Origin: Micromonospora luteifusca | Lineage (GTDB): Bacteria; Actinomycetota; Actinomycetes; Mycobacteriales; Micromonosporaceae | Assembly: GCF_016907275.1 (NCBI RefSeq) | Contig: NZ_JAFBBP010000001.1 | Coordinates: 186,001 to 250,000, forward strand | Direction of reading: 5' to 3' | Length of the DNA stretch: 64,000 bases | In this document: positions 1 through 8,743 of the stretch, in pieces | How positions within the stretch are numbered: position 1 is the first letter of the stretch | Layout of the letters: each line of letters opens with the position of its first letter | Made by a program: the position numbers and the translations under genes | Notes under the pieces: model-generated | Databases searched by the model: none | What the model was told of the DNA's origin: nothing | What the model saw: the letters and a program-made list of their open reading frames with translations, nothing else

Positions 1-2
1 GT

Positions 3-692
3 TGGCTGGTCGGGGTCGGCTACGGGGTGGTCACCTGCCTCGCGTTGAGCCAGGGTCTGCACCGGGCCGACGCGGCCCGGTTGGGCCCCGCCGACCGGGT
101 GACACTGACCCGGGCGATCCTCGTCGGCGCGGTCACCGCGCTGGTGGTGGACTCGTTCGACCGGCCAGCGCCGGTTGGGCTGCTGGTCACGGTGAGCGCC
201 GTGGCGTTGCTGCTGGACGCGGTGGACGGCCAGGTGGCCCGGCGTACCCGCACGGTCAGCGCGCTGGGAGCCCGCTTCGACATGGAGGTCGACGCGTTCC
301 TCATCCTGGTGCTCAGTGTGTACGTCGCGCCGACCGCTGGTGCGTGGGTGCTGGTCATCGGTGGGATGCGGTACGCGTTCGTCGCGGCGATGGTGGTCCT
401 GCCGTGGCTGGACGGGCCACTGCCGCCGCGCTACTGGCGCAAGGTGGTGGCCGCCGCGCAGGGAGTCCTGTTGGCGGTGGCCGCCGCGCGGGTGCTGCCC
501 GAGCCGTGGACCACGCTGGTGCTGGTGGCGGCGCTCGCGATGCTCGTCGAGTCGTTCGGCCGCGACGTCGCGTGGCGGTGGCGACACCGTCCCGCCGTCG
601 CGCCGGAACCCGTCACCGTGCCGCCTCGGCTGCCGGTGCGTGCGTTGGCGGCCAGTTCGGGCGGTAGCGTCCACTCCGACTGGAGGCCGTGA
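3..692 (+). CDS. CDP-alcohol phosphatidyltransferase family protein (5' end outside window)
   Basis: Membrane enzyme of the CDP-alcohol phosphatidyltransferase family, which transfers a phosphatidyl (or related) group from a CDP-linked donor to an alcohol such as inositol, glycerol or inositol phosphate. The signature DGxxAR-x8-Gxx(x)D-xxxD is complete (DGQVAR, then GARFDMEVD), and hydrophobic segments flank it as expected for an integral membrane enzyme. The reading frame is open and hydrophobic back to the first base, so the true start is probably upstream; a GTG at 27 is only an internal candidate. It overlaps the next gene by one base (TGATG), so the two are translationally coupled. The acceptor alcohol cannot be told from sequence. 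Confidence 0.85.
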   Translation, partial: WLVGVGYGVVTCLALSQGLHRADAARLGPADRVTLTRAILVGAVTALVVDSFDRPAPVGLLVTVSAVALLLDAVDGQVARRTRTVSALGARFDMEVDAFLILVLSVYVAPTAGAWVLVIGGMRYAFVAAMVVLPWLDGPLPPRYWRKVVAAAQGVLLAVAAARVLPEPWTTLVLVAALAMLVESFGRDVAWRWRHRPAVAPEPVTVPPRLPVRALAASSGGSVHSDWRP

Positions 693-2425
693 TGACCGTT
701 CCCACTCGGGTGCGCCGACTGGCCGGCCTGTTCCGCTCGCACCGCCCGGGGGTTGACGCGTCCCCGCGTACCCCCGGGGTTTCCGCTGCCCGGGCCCGGC
801 GGACGGCGAGGGCGGTGGGCAGCGGGCTGGCCGCTCTCCTGGTGTTCGCCGTGTTGGTGGGCCCGGACCGGCTCGGCCTGCTGACACCCGGCGCGTTCCT
901 GCGCATCCCGCTGGAGGGGTTGCTCGTCGCCGCGCTGCTGCTGGCCCTGCCGGCGCGACCCCGGCGCGTCGCGGTGACCGTGGTCGGTCCGCTGCTCGGC
1001 CTGTTGGCCATCGTGAAGCTCGCCGACCTGGGCTTCCGGACGGCCCTCGACCGGCCGTTCGACCTGGTGCTGGACTGGTTGCTGCTCGACGACGCGTACG
1101 GCTTCGTGCGGGACTCGGCCGGCCGGGCCGGCGCGGTCGGTGCGGCGGTGGGTGTCGTGCTGCTCGTCGGCGCGCTGCTGCTGACGCTGACGCTGGCACT
1201 GCGCCGGCTGGCGTCGCTGCTGGTCCGTCACGAACGTGCCGCGACCCGGGCGGTGGCCGCGCTGACCGTCGTCTGGGTGGCATGTGCCGTCGTCGGGGTG
1301 CGGGTCGTGCCGGGCGTGCCGGTGGCCGACACTCAGATCACCGCGCTGGTCGGCGCGCACGCCGCTCAGATGGACGAACGGCTGCGTGACCGGGAGGTGT
1401 TCACCGCCAAGATCGAGGCCGACCCGTTCCGCGAGGTGCCGGGTGACCAACTCCTGACCGGGCTGCGTCGCAAGGACGTCATCCTCGCCTTCGTGGAGAG
1501 CTACGGGCGCGACGCGGTGGAGGACCCGGAGTTGGCGCCGCAGGTCAATGCGGTGTTGGACGCCGGGACCGAGCGGCTGCGCGCGGCCGGTTACGAGGCC
1601 CGCAGCGGCTTCCTCACCTCCCCCACCTTCGGCGGCGGCAGCTGGTTGGCGCACGACACGTTGCTGTCGGGTCTGTGGACGGACAACGAGCAGCGGCACC
1701 GCAGGCTGCTGGCCAGCGACCGGCTCACCCTCAACGGTGCGTTCCGCCGGGCCGGCTGGCAGACCGTCGGGGTGCTGCCGGCCGCCACCCAGCCCTGGCC
1801 GGAGAAGGGCTTCTTCTCCTTCGACAGGTACTACGACGCCGAGGCCCTCGGCTATCGGGGGCCGAAGTTCAGTTACGCGCCGATGCCCGACCAGTACACG
1901 ATGCAGTTCTTCCAGCAACGGGTACGGGCCGACACGGACCGTCCGCTGATGGCGGAGATCCCACTGATCTCCAGCCACTCACCGTGGACGGCCGTGCCTC
2001 GGATGATCGGCTGGGACGAGGTTGGCGACGGTTCGGTCTACGGTAATGCCGCCACCGGCGAGGACGGTGGCGACGCTGACGACCGGGACACCAGCCAGAT
2101 CCGGGCCGGTTACCGGCAGGCCATCGGTTACTCGCTGGAGACGCTGATCTCGTACGTGCAGACCTACGGGGACGACGACCTGGTGCTGGTCTTCCTCGGT
2201 GACCACCAGCCCGCCCCGGTGGTCACCGGCGAGGGCGCCAGCCGGGACGTCCCGATCACCATCGTGGCTCGTGACCCGGGGGTGCTGGACCGGGTGTCGG
2301 GCTGGGGCTGGCAGCGGGGGCTGCGGCCCGGGCCGGACGCTCCGGTGTGGCCGATGGACAGCTTCCGGGACCGGTTCCTGACCGCCTTCGGTCCGTCGAC
2401 ACCACCGATCGCCGCGCCACGCTGA
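692..2425 (+). CDS. Membrane-anchored sulfatase/phosphoglycerol-transferase-like protein (alkaline phosphatase superfamily)
   Basis: About 577 residues: roughly five membrane segments in the first 210 residues, then an extracytoplasmic domain of the alkaline phosphatase/sulfatase superfamily (about 250-545). Visible marks are the strand ILAFVESYGRDA near the start of the domain and FLGDHQPAP near the end, where the superfamily holds metal-binding Asp/His. The architecture recalls LtaS/OpgB-type phosphoglycerol transferases. ATG at 692 is preferred over the GTG three bases earlier because TGGAGG at 681-686 is better spaced. Coupling to a CDP-alcohol phosphatidyltransferase suggests a joint role in making or modifying a lipid-linked or cell-surface phospho-polymer; this is inference. 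Confidence 0.8.
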   Translation: MTVPTRVRRLAGLFRSHRPGVDASPRTPGVSAARARRTARAVGSGLAALLVFAVLVGPDRLGLLTPGAFLRIPLEGLLVAALLLALPARPRRVAVTVVGPLLGLLAIVKLADLGFRTALDRPFDLVLDWLLLDDAYGFVRDSAGRAGAVGAAVGVVLLVGALLLTLTLALRRLASLLVRHERAATRAVAALTVVWVACAVVGVRVVPGVPVADTQITALVGAHAAQMDERLRDREVFTAKIEADPFREVPGDQLLTGLRRKDVILAFVESYGRDAVEDPELAPQVNAVLDAGTERLRAAGYEARSGFLTSPTFGGGSWLAHDTLLSGLWTDNEQRHRRLLASDRLTLNGAFRRAGWQTVGVLPAATQPWPEKGFFSFDRYYDAEALGYRGPKFSYAPMPDQYTMQFFQQRVRADTDRPLMAEIPLISSHSPWTAVPRMIGWDEVGDGSVYGNAATGEDGGDADDRDTSQIRAGYRQAIGYSLETLISYVQTYGDDDLVLVFLGDHQPAPVVTGEGASRDVPITIVARDPGVLDRVSGWGWQRGLRPGPDAPVWPMDSFRDRFLTAFGPSTPPIAAPR

Positions 2426-2456
2426 CGGCAGCCGGACGTTGTTTCGAACTGGGACT

Positions 2457-3110
2457 CTAGGGGCGGCTTTCCCTTTCAGACGTGCTGTCGCCGCGCAGAC
2501 AGACGACGAAGGCGCCCGATCGCTCCGCGCTCCAGCGTTTGCGGGCCGGGTATCCATACCGACGGAGCTCTGCCATTTCGAAGCGCCAACGCAGGATGAA
2601 CCCGGGACGATAGGCGACGAGGTTGATGCCCCACTGCCTCGCCAGCCCCTCCGCGCTGCTGATCATGCGATCGATGTCGCCGGGCTTGAGCTCGAGATCA
2701 CGCACGGCGGTGATGACCACCGCCAACTCCGCCAGGCCAGGATGGGCAGGGCTGGCGTCTTCGTCGCCGGCCGCTTCGCCCAACTCCCAACGAATGGCCC
2801 GCGACACCTCGTCCGCGGTGACTCCGTGCGCCGCACGGGTGTGCTCGGTGGCAGCCGCGGCATCGAGGAGGGCTAACCATTCCTTGGTCACCCGCTCAGC
2901 GAACAGACGAATCTCGGCCGGGTTGTGCCGGTCGGGGCTCAGCCAGCGGACCGCGACGCTGAACATTCCCAGCAGCACGCCCCCCAAGGCTCTTCGGTCG
3001 AGGAATGCCCGCCGTTGCAGGCGACGCACCAACGAGCGATCTCCGAGCAGGTAGGCGTGCCAGTAGTAGCCCTGCGCCGTACTCAGGCCACTCGCCCGCC
3101 CCGTGGTCAT
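2457..3110 (-). CDS. Hypothetical protein
   Basis: A 217-residue protein of unknown function with no motif I recognise. It is soluble by composition, rich in Arg, Glu and Trp, with an acidic middle (about residues 100-130) and a basic C-terminus; no signal peptide or membrane helix is seen. The ATG at 3110 is used; a GTG at 3134 in the same frame is an alternative, and neither has a convincing ribosome binding site. It is convergent with the sulfatase-like gene, with only about 30 bp between the ends. Codon use is typical of the neighbourhood, which supports real coding. Confidence 0.65.
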   Translation of the reverse strand: MTTGRASGLSTAQGYYWHAYLLGDRSLVRRLQRRAFLDRRALGGVLLGMFSVAVRWLSPDRHNPAEIRLFAERVTKEWLALLDAAAATEHTRAAHGVTADEVSRAIRWELGEAAGDEDASPAHPGLAELAVVITAVRDLELKPGDIDRMISSAEGLARQWGINLVAYRPGFILRWRFEMAELRRYGYPARKRWSAERSGAFVVCLRGDSTSERESRP

Positions 3111-3178
3111 GCCAGGAGGGTACGAACGGTCCACAAACGCACATGCCCGGTCTGCGCAGCGAAGAGTGACTAGGGCGC

Positions 3179-4012
3179 CTACGCGGCGAGGACTCGGGTG
3201 AAGAACGCCAGGCTGTCGCGGATCAGGGGCTCCACCGGCACTCCGGCGAAACAGTGGTCGGCCCCCGGCACCACCGACAACTCGACCTCAGCACCCGCCG
3301 CGGCCAAGGCTGCGGCAAGCTCCTCGCTCTGTCCGACCGGTACGACCAGGTCCTGGTCGCCGTGGATCAGCAGCATGGGTGGGGCCTGGGCGGTGACGTA
3401 GGTGATCGGACTGGCCGCCCGGCCCCGCCCCGGGTTCTCGGCCAACGGGGCGCCGATCAGGAGGGACTCGGGTGAGTCCGTGGCGTCGTGGTCGATCGTC
3501 GCCAACGGGTGTGCCTGCGACTGCATGGTCACCAGGTTTGACGGCGCGTACCAGCAGACCGCCGCTCCGACGCCGCTGTCGTCCTGGTCATCCCCCGTCA
3601 GTGCGACCATCGAGGCCAGGTGCCCGCCGGCCGACTCGCCCCACACCCCGATCCGCTCGCGGTCCACGCCCACACTGTCGCCCTCCCGGTGCAGCCAGCG
3701 CACCGCCGCCTTGACGTCGTCGAGTTGCGCGGGGAAAGGCGCCTCGCCGCTGAGCCGGTACTGCGCGGAGGCGACCGCGAATCCCGCACGTATCGCCGCG
3801 GTGAACGGGTCCGCTTCCATGAGCCATTCCGCCGGCTGCTTGGGCGAGCCGAACCGCCACGCGCCGCCATGGATCCACACCAGGACCGGGGCCGGGGAGG
3901 GGGCCTCCGCCGGCACGACGAGATCCAACGTCAGCGGACGGAAGCCCGGGACCTCGTGCACGACGATGTCTCGGTGCTCGACCCGGTCGCGCCGGTGTGC
4001 CGCATCGATCAT
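3179..4012 (-). CDS. Alpha/beta hydrolase, carboxylesterase/HSL-type
   Basis: A 277-residue cytoplasmic esterase/lipase-like hydrolase. The oxyanion-hole motif HGGAW is present, followed by nucleophile elbow GESAGG (catalytic Ser), an acid in GDQDLVVP and the catalytic His in GADHCF, in the order of the hormone-sensitive lipase/BD-FAE group. Length is normal for the family. ATG at 4012 follows a GAGGA-like site about 8 bp upstream. Substrate is unknown; this group acts on short acyl esters. It stands apart from its neighbours and no operator was recognised. Confidence 0.88.
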   Translation of the reverse strand: MIDAAHRRDRVEHRDIVVHEVPGFRPLTLDLVVPAEAPSPAPVLVWIHGGAWRFGSPKQPAEWLMEADPFTAAIRAGFAVASAQYRLSGEAPFPAQLDDVKAAVRWLHREGDSVGVDRERIGVWGESAGGHLASMVALTGDDQDDSGVGAAVCWYAPSNLVTMQSQAHPLATIDHDATDSPESLLIGAPLAENPGRGRAASPITYVTAQAPPMLLIHGDQDLVVPVGQSEELAAALAAAGAEVELSVVPGADHCFAGVPVEPLIRDSLAFFTRVLAA

Positions 4013-4069
4013 CGTGCCATCCTCGCACCGCCGACCCTGGAGTGTCTGTCCACGAAACGCAGCCGGTCG

Positions 4070-4372
4070 TCACATGTCGATGAGTTCGACGGTCACGGTT
4101 TCGATGTCGCCCACGTCGAACGCCTCGGCCTTGCGGACGGCGCGCTTGATCGGCAGCACGAACACGCCGCCACCACCGCCCGGGAAGATCGAGGTCGCCC
4201 ACGTGCTGCCACCGACCGTCGCCCGGACCCGCACCGAACCGAAGCCCCGACGCGATCCGTCGGTGAGCTCACGGATCTGCTGCGACGCCTCGGCTGGCAG
4301 GCTGACGAACGTCCAGGTTTCAGCGCGCCGGGCATCCCACAGCCACAACTCGGCATCGAAGACGAAGACCAC
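4070..4372 (-). CDS. DUF1905 domain protein
   Basis: A roughly 100-residue protein recognisable as DUF1905, from its compact beta-rich pattern: FDAELWLWD at the N-terminus, then RRGFGSVRVRATVGG and a TSIFP/FVLPIKRAVRKAE run ending in a DVGDIETVTVEL strand. Family function is unknown; relatives are often fused to or beside YdeI/OmpD-associated domains. The start is uncertain: GTG at 4372 gives a complete domain, but no clear ribosome binding site is visible. It sits in a reading frame that remains open far upstream on the same strand, so a gene caller may wrongly merge it with the antisense of the adjacent regulator. Confidence 0.7.
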   Translation of the reverse strand: MVFVFDAELWLWDARRAETWTFVSLPAEASQQIRELTDGSRRGFGSVRVRATVGGSTWATSIFPGGGGGVFVLPIKRAVRKAEAFDVGDIETVTVELIDM

Positions 4373-4475
4373 GGCCGCAGGATCACACGCCGGTCCGACA
4401 TTCCTGTGGTGGCGCTGCCTGGGTCCCGTGACCGTGGCGGTCCGGCCCGCTCGGCTATCCAGCCCCGGCTGCGGG

Positions 4476-4551
4476 TGATCGACTCCAGATCGGCGATGTG
4501 GGGGTTTCCAAGCGCCGGGATACCGCCACGTCGCCGATCTCGTGTTGATCA
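4476..4551. repeat. Dispersed palindromic repeat, copy 1
   Basis: Imperfect inverted repeat of two roughly 34-bp arms around a short centre. The left arm reads TGATCGACTCCAGATCGGCG then ATGTGGGGGT; the right arm is its near reverse complement, ending TTGATCA. The same arrangement (TGATCAACTC, CGCCGATGTGGCGGTATCC and the mirrored arm) recurs at 13064-13138. It lies between the convergent-side end of the XRE-cupin gene, whose stop codon is inside it, and the DUF1905 gene. Likely a dispersed intergenic palindrome (REP/MITE-like) that may also fold as a terminator. Confidence 0.7.
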
Positions 4552-5151
4552 GTGGTCGATCGGAGGGTCTGGCGCGGCGGGGCGGGCCCGGACGTGCAGG
4601 CGCTCCCCCTGCGGGCCGAAGAGGCTGAGGACCTCGGCGGTGCCGGGGCCGGGGTTGAGCACGAGGTGCGGGATGCGGGTGTCGAACTCGGCGACCTCGC
4701 CCGGGTTCAGGGTCAGGTCGCGGTCGCCGAGCAGCAGGCGCAGCCGGCCCGAGAGCACGTAGAGCCACTCGTACCCCTCGTGGGTCTGCGGGGTCCGCTC
4801 CCCGGCGGACGGGTCCGGCGGGAAGATCTGTTTGAACGCCTGCAGCCCGCCCGGTCGGCGGGTCAGCGGCAGGAACGTGATGCCGTGCTTGACGATCGGT
4901 TTGGGGCGTACGCGAGGGTCGCCGGTGGCCGGCGCGTCGACCAGTTCGTCCAGCGCCACCTGGTAGGCCCGGGCCAGTGGCAGCAGCAGCTCCAGGGTGG
5001 GCCGGCGACTGCCGGATTCCAGCCGGGACAGGGTGCTCACGGAGATGCCGGTCAGGTCGGCGAGCTGGGTCAGCGTGGTTCCGCGCTTCTGGCGCAGGGC
5101 GCGCAGCCGGGGGCCGACGGCCGCCAGCGCGGCAGCGTCCTCGTTTGCCAT
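4549..5151 (-). CDS. XRE-family regulator with C-terminal cupin domain
   Basis: About 200 residues. Residues 16-70 form a Cro/C1-type helix-turn-helix (LRALRQKRGTTLTQLADLTG, then SVSTLSRLESGSRRPTLELL), and residues about 105-195 form a cupin fold (HEGYEWLYVLSGRLRLLLGD, then the pattern FDTRIPHLVLN). Such proteins are small-ligand-responsive repressors or activators. ATG at 5151 is chosen because the HTH begins about 15 residues later, although the frame is open for 29 more codons. It is divergent from the oxidoreductase-methyltransferase gene, with only about 75 bp between them, so that gene is its likely target. Confidence 0.88.
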   Translation of the reverse strand: MANEDAAALAAVGPRLRALRQKRGTTLTQLADLTGISVSTLSRLESGSRRPTLELLLPLARAYQVALDELVDAPATGDPRVRPKPIVKHGITFLPLTRRPGGLQAFKQIFPPDPSAGERTPQTHEGYEWLYVLSGRLRLLLGDRDLTLNPGEVAEFDTRIPHLVLNPGPGTAEVLSLFGPQGERLHVRARPAAPDPPIDH

Positions 5152-5154
5152 AAC

Positions 5155-5170
5155 AGCAAGGATAGTTGCT
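5155..5170. promoter_or_regulatory. Candidate operator in the XRE-cupin/oxidoreductase intergenic region
   Basis: AGCAAggatagTTGCT is a 5-bp perfect inverted repeat with a 6-bp spacer, placed 4 bp upstream of the regulator's ATG and about 55 bp upstream of the divergent oxidoreductase start. The position suits autoregulation by the XRE-cupin protein. Short arms make chance possible. Confidence 0.4.
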
Positions 5171-5225
5171 ACCTGGCCGGCGGCGACGGATGGTGGGCTC
5201 AGCCGACAGACAGAGGGAGATACCG

Positions 5226-6800
5226 GTGGACGAGACATACGACGTCGTGGTGGTGGGCGGCGGTGCCGCAGGCCTCAGCGGAGCCCTGGCACTGAGCCGG
5301 GCCCGACGGTCGGTCCTGGTGATCGACGCCGGCGAGCCGCGCAACGCTGCGGCCGACCACGTGCACAACTACCTGGGACGGGAGGGGTCACCGCCGGGCG
5401 AGCTGTACGCGGTCGGGCGGGCCGAGGTCGCCGGGTACGGCGGGCAGTTCCGTACCGGGCGGGTGGAGGCCGCCACGCGGCACGACGACGGGTTCCAGCT
5501 CAGCCTCGACGACGGGAGCCTGGTGCGGGCACGTCGGCTACTGGTGGCCACCGGGCTGACCGACGAACTGCCCGACGTGCCCGGGCTCGCCAAGCGGTGG
5601 GGGCGCGATGTGCTGCACTGCCCGTACTGCCACGGCTGGGAGGTGCGGGACCGGCGGATCGGCGTGCTGGCGACCGGGCCGCTGGCCGTGCACCAGGCCG
5701 AGATGTGGCGACAGTGGAGCTCCGACGTGCTGCTCCTGCTGCACGACGCCCCCGCACCGGACGAGGAGACCGCCGAGCGCCTCGCCGCCCGGAGCATCGC
5801 GGTGGTGCCGGGTCCGGTCGCCGAGGTGGAGGTGACCGGGGACGCGCTGACCGGCGTACGGCTGGCTGACGGCCGGTCGGTGGCGCTGGACGCGGTCGTG
5901 GTCGCAACGCGGCTGACCCCCCGCGCGGATCTGCTGGTGGGGCTGGGCCTGGCCCCGGAGGAGGTGACGATGGGTGGGTACGTGATCGGTGCCCAGATCC
6001 CGGCGGACGCCACCGGGGCGACAACCGTCCCGGGTGTCTGGGTGGCCGGCAACGTCACCGACCTGCGCGGTCAGGTCATCACGTCCGCTGCTGCCGGCCT
6101 GACCGCCGGGGCGGCGATCAACGCCGACCTCATCGCCGAGGAGACCCGCGCCGCGGTGGACGCGTACCGGCAACTGGTGGCGACGGCATTCGAGGAGCCG
6201 GCGTGGGAGGAGCGCTACCAGTCCCGGCCCGCGGTCTGGAGTGGTCGGCCGAACCCGCAGTTGGTCGCCGAGGTCGCGGACCTGCCCCCGGGACGCGCAC
6301 TGGATGTGGGTAGCGGCGAGGGCGCCGACGCGGTGTGGCTGGCCGAGCGCGGCTGGCAGGTGACCGGGGTGGACATCTCCACCGTCGCGGTGGGCCGGGC
6401 AGCCGCGCACGCCGACAGTGCCGGCGTCGGGGACCGGATCGAGTTCACGCACGCCGACCTGCGCGAGAAGCCGCCGGCCGAGGAGGCCTACGACCTGGTG
6501 TCGGCGCAGTTCATGCACCTGCCTCCGGTGCAGCGGCGGGAGTTGTTCGCCCGGCTGGCCGCGGCGGTGGCGCCGGGTGGCGTCCTGCTGATCGTCGGGC
6601 ACCACCCGTCGGATCTGTGGACGTCGGCGCATCGGATGCACATGCCGGAGATGATGTACACCGCGCAGGACGTGGCCGCCGCTCTGGACCCGGCCCGCTG
6701 GGAGGTGCTGGTCGCCGAGGCCCGCCCCCGCTCGGCCACCGACCCGAACGGTCAGCACATCACCCTCCACGACGCGGTGCTGCTCGCCAGGCGGCGCTGA
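5226..6800 (+). CDS. Bifunctional thioredoxin-reductase-like FAD oxidoreductase / class I methyltransferase fusion
   Basis: About 524 residues with two domains. Residues 1-310 are a thioredoxin-reductase-like flavoprotein: FAD-binding VVVGGGAAGLSGA near residue 7, a CPYC redox pair (Cys132/Cys135, CPYCHGWE) and a C-terminal FAD segment (GVWVAGNVTD). Residues about 328-524 are a class I SAM-dependent methyltransferase with motif I LDVGSGEGAD near 358 and the acidic GVDIS strand end. GTG at 5226 is chosen because GAGGGAGA precedes it. This fusion is a known actinobacterial architecture. It probably reduces a disulfide or small oxidised compound and methylates a linked substrate; the natural substrate is unknown. 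Control by the divergent XRE-cupin protein is likely. Confidence 0.85.
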   Translation: MDETYDVVVVGGGAAGLSGALALSRARRSVLVIDAGEPRNAAADHVHNYLGREGSPPGELYAVGRAEVAGYGGQFRTGRVEAATRHDDGFQLSLDDGSLVRARRLLVATGLTDELPDVPGLAKRWGRDVLHCPYCHGWEVRDRRIGVLATGPLAVHQAEMWRQWSSDVLLLLHDAPAPDEETAERLAARSIAVVPGPVAEVEVTGDALTGVRLADGRSVALDAVVVATRLTPRADLLVGLGLAPEEVTMGGYVIGAQIPADATGATTVPGVWVAGNVTDLRGQVITSAAAGLTAGAAINADLIAEETRAAVDAYRQLVATAFEEPAWEERYQSRPAVWSGRPNPQLVAEVADLPPGRALDVGSGEGADAVWLAERGWQVTGVDISTVAVGRAAAHADSAGVGDRIEFTHADLREKPPAEEAYDLVSAQFMHLPPVQRRELFARLAAAVAPGGVLLIVGHHPSDLWTSAHRMHMPEMMYTAQDVAAALDPARWEVLVAEARPRSATDPNGQHITLHDAVLLARRR

Positions 6801-6912
6801 GCGCGGGTGCCGGTGGCGGCTCACCCGCTGTGTAGGCAATGTCATTGGCGCGTCAGCCATCCGCCACCTGATTCACCCCACCCGGTCGTCCGGCCTGTGC
6901 AGGCTGCCCGGC

Positions 6913-7872
6913 GTGACAGCTCCAACTCTGCTCGCGGCCAGTCCCGCCGCCCGCACCGATCGGCCACCCGGCCGGACCCGCCGGGCCGCCGCGCCGGCGC
7001 GGGCACGCGAGACGGCACTCGGCCTGCTGTTCGCCCTTCCCGGCCTGGCGGGCCTGGGCATCTTCGTGATCTTCCCGCTGTTCCAGGCGGTTTACCTGGC
7101 CACCCGGGGCAACGACATCCTCGGCAACCCGACCCGGTCGGTGGGGTTGGCGCACTTCCAGGAGTTGCTGACGCCGGAGTTCGGCCAGGTGCTCTGGCAG
7201 ACGCTGGTCTTCACCGTGCTGGTGGTGGTGCCCGGCGTGCTGCTGCCGCTCGCGCTCGCCGCGCCGATGACCCAACGACTGCCCGGCATGCGGGTCTTCC
7301 GGACCGCCTTCGCTCTGCCGTTCGCCTACTCGGTCTCAGCGGCCAGCGTGGTCTGGCTGATCATGCTGAACCCCGGGATCTCGCCGGTGAACTGGGCGCT
7401 GGGTCTGCTCGGCGTTCCCGCGCCGAACTGGACCACCGAGCCGGGTTGGGCGATGGCCACGGTCGTCGGCGTCACCGTGTGGATGGTGTCCGGGTTCAAC
7501 CTGCTCGTGCTCGCCGCCGGCCTGGCCGGCGTCGACGAGGAGGTGTTGGAGGCGGCCCGGATGGACGGTGCGACCGGCCCTCGGCAGTTCGTCAGCATCG
7601 TGCTGCCGATGATCTCGCCGAGCCTGTTCTTCGCCGTGGTGACCACCACGCTGGCCGCACTTCAAGCGCTCGGCCAGGTGCAGATCATGACCGATGGCGG
7701 GCCCAACGGGCACACCCGCACGCTGGTCTATTCGATCTTCGACAACGCGTTCCACAACAACAACAGCAACTTCGGGCTGGCCAGCGCGCAGGGCCTGGTG
7801 CTGCTGGTGATCGGCGTGCTGATCGCCGTGGTGCAGTTCGGCGTCCTCGAGAGGCGGGTGCACTACCGGTGA
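6913..7872 (+). CDS. ugpA: ABC sugar/glycerol-phosphate importer permease (UgpA-like)
   Basis: A 319-residue inner-membrane permease of the MalF/UgpA type with six main hydrophobic segments after a charged N-terminus. The cytoplasmic EAA loop that contacts the ATPase is clear (EAARMDGATGPRQFVSIVLP). It begins with GTG at 6913; no strong ribosome binding site is visible. It overlaps the next permease by four bases (GTGA), and the solute-binding protein follows, giving the order permease-permease-binding protein. No ATPase gene is present, so a shared MsiK/UgpC-type ATPase elsewhere is expected, as is common in actinobacteria. Assignment to Ugp rests on the partner binding protein. Confidence 0.8.
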   Translation: MTAPTLLAASPAARTDRPPGRTRRAAAPARARETALGLLFALPGLAGLGIFVIFPLFQAVYLATRGNDILGNPTRSVGLAHFQELLTPEFGQVLWQTLVFTVLVVVPGVLLPLALAAPMTQRLPGMRVFRTAFALPFAYSVSAASVVWLIMLNPGISPVNWALGLLGVPAPNWTTEPGWAMATVVGVTVWMVSGFNLLVLAAGLAGVDEEVLEAARMDGATGPRQFVSIVLPMISPSLFFAVVTTTLAALQALGQVQIMTDGGPNGHTRTLVYSIFDNAFHNNNSNFGLASAQGLVLLVIGVLIAVVQFGVLERRVHYR

Positions 7873-8714
7873 AAAGGAGCGTGAACCGACCCGGTCCGGT
7901 ACCGACCGTCCTGACCTACCTGTGGCTGGGCATCGCCGCGGTGGTGCTGCTCTTCCCGGTGCTGCTCACCGTGCTCGGTGGCTTCCTGCCGTCGAACGCG
8001 CTGCTGCACCAGCCGCCGCAGCTCTTCGACGGCGACTGGACGCTGGAGAACTACCGGGCCGCCTGGCGCCAACCGGTGGTGCCGCTGGCCCCGGCCTTCG
8101 TGAACTCGCTCTTCGTCGGGCTCAGCGTGATGCTCGGACACCTGATCACGTCGTGCCTCGCCGCGTACGCCCTGGTCTTCATGCGCAGCCCGCTGCGCAG
8201 GCCGATCTTCTGGCTGTTCCTCGCCACGATCATGGTGCCCTACGAGTCGATCGTGGTGCCGAACGCGCTCTTCATCCGCTCGCTGGGCATCAACGACAGC
8301 CGGCTCAGCCTGATCCTGCCGTTCCTGGCCACCGGCTTCGGCGTGTTCATGCTGCGTCAGGCGTTCGCCCAGTTCCCCCGGGAACTGCGCGAGGCGGCCG
8401 TCATCGACGGCTGCGGCCACCTGCGGTTCCTGGTCACCATCCTGTTGCCGGCGAGCCGGCCGGCACTGATCGGCATCGCCGTGTGGTCGTTCCTGCAGGG
8501 CTGGAACATGTACTTCTGGCCGTTGATCATCTCGTCCAGCAACAACTCCCTGAACACTCTGCAGACCGCCGTCTTCGCCCTCAAGGACAACGAGGGCGGC
8601 AGCCCCGCCGTGCTCTTGGCCGGCATCACCATCACGTTGGTGCCGACGCTGCTGCTGGTCATCTTCGGCCAGCGCTGGCTCGTCCGGGGCTTCACGGCCG
8701 GCGCGGTCAAGTAA
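7869..8714 (+). CDS. ugpE: ABC sugar/glycerol-phosphate importer permease (UgpE-like)
   Basis: About 281 residues, the usual length for UgpE/MalG-type permeases, with six hydrophobic segments. The EAA loop reads ELREAAVIDGCGHLRFLVTI. The start at GTG 7869 overlaps the stop of the upstream permease (GTGA), indicating translational coupling; a second GTG at 7881 has AGGAG placed too close to it. It works with the adjacent UgpA-like subunit as the membrane channel. The frame is open far upstream, antisense-like to the first permease's coding frame, and that extension is not real. Confidence 0.82.
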   Translation: MKRSVNRPGPVPTVLTYLWLGIAAVVLLFPVLLTVLGGFLPSNALLHQPPQLFDGDWTLENYRAAWRQPVVPLAPAFVNSLFVGLSVMLGHLITSCLAAYALVFMRSPLRRPIFWLFLATIMVPYESIVVPNALFIRSLGINDSRLSLILPFLATGFGVFMLRQAFAQFPRELREAAVIDGCGHLRFLVTILLPASRPALIGIAVWSFLQGWNMYFWPLIISSSNNSLNTLQTAVFALKDNEGGSPAVLLAGITITLVPTLLLVIFGQRWLVRGFTAGAVK

Positions 8715-8743
8715 TTCCCCCAACCCAGTAGTAGGAGGAAACA

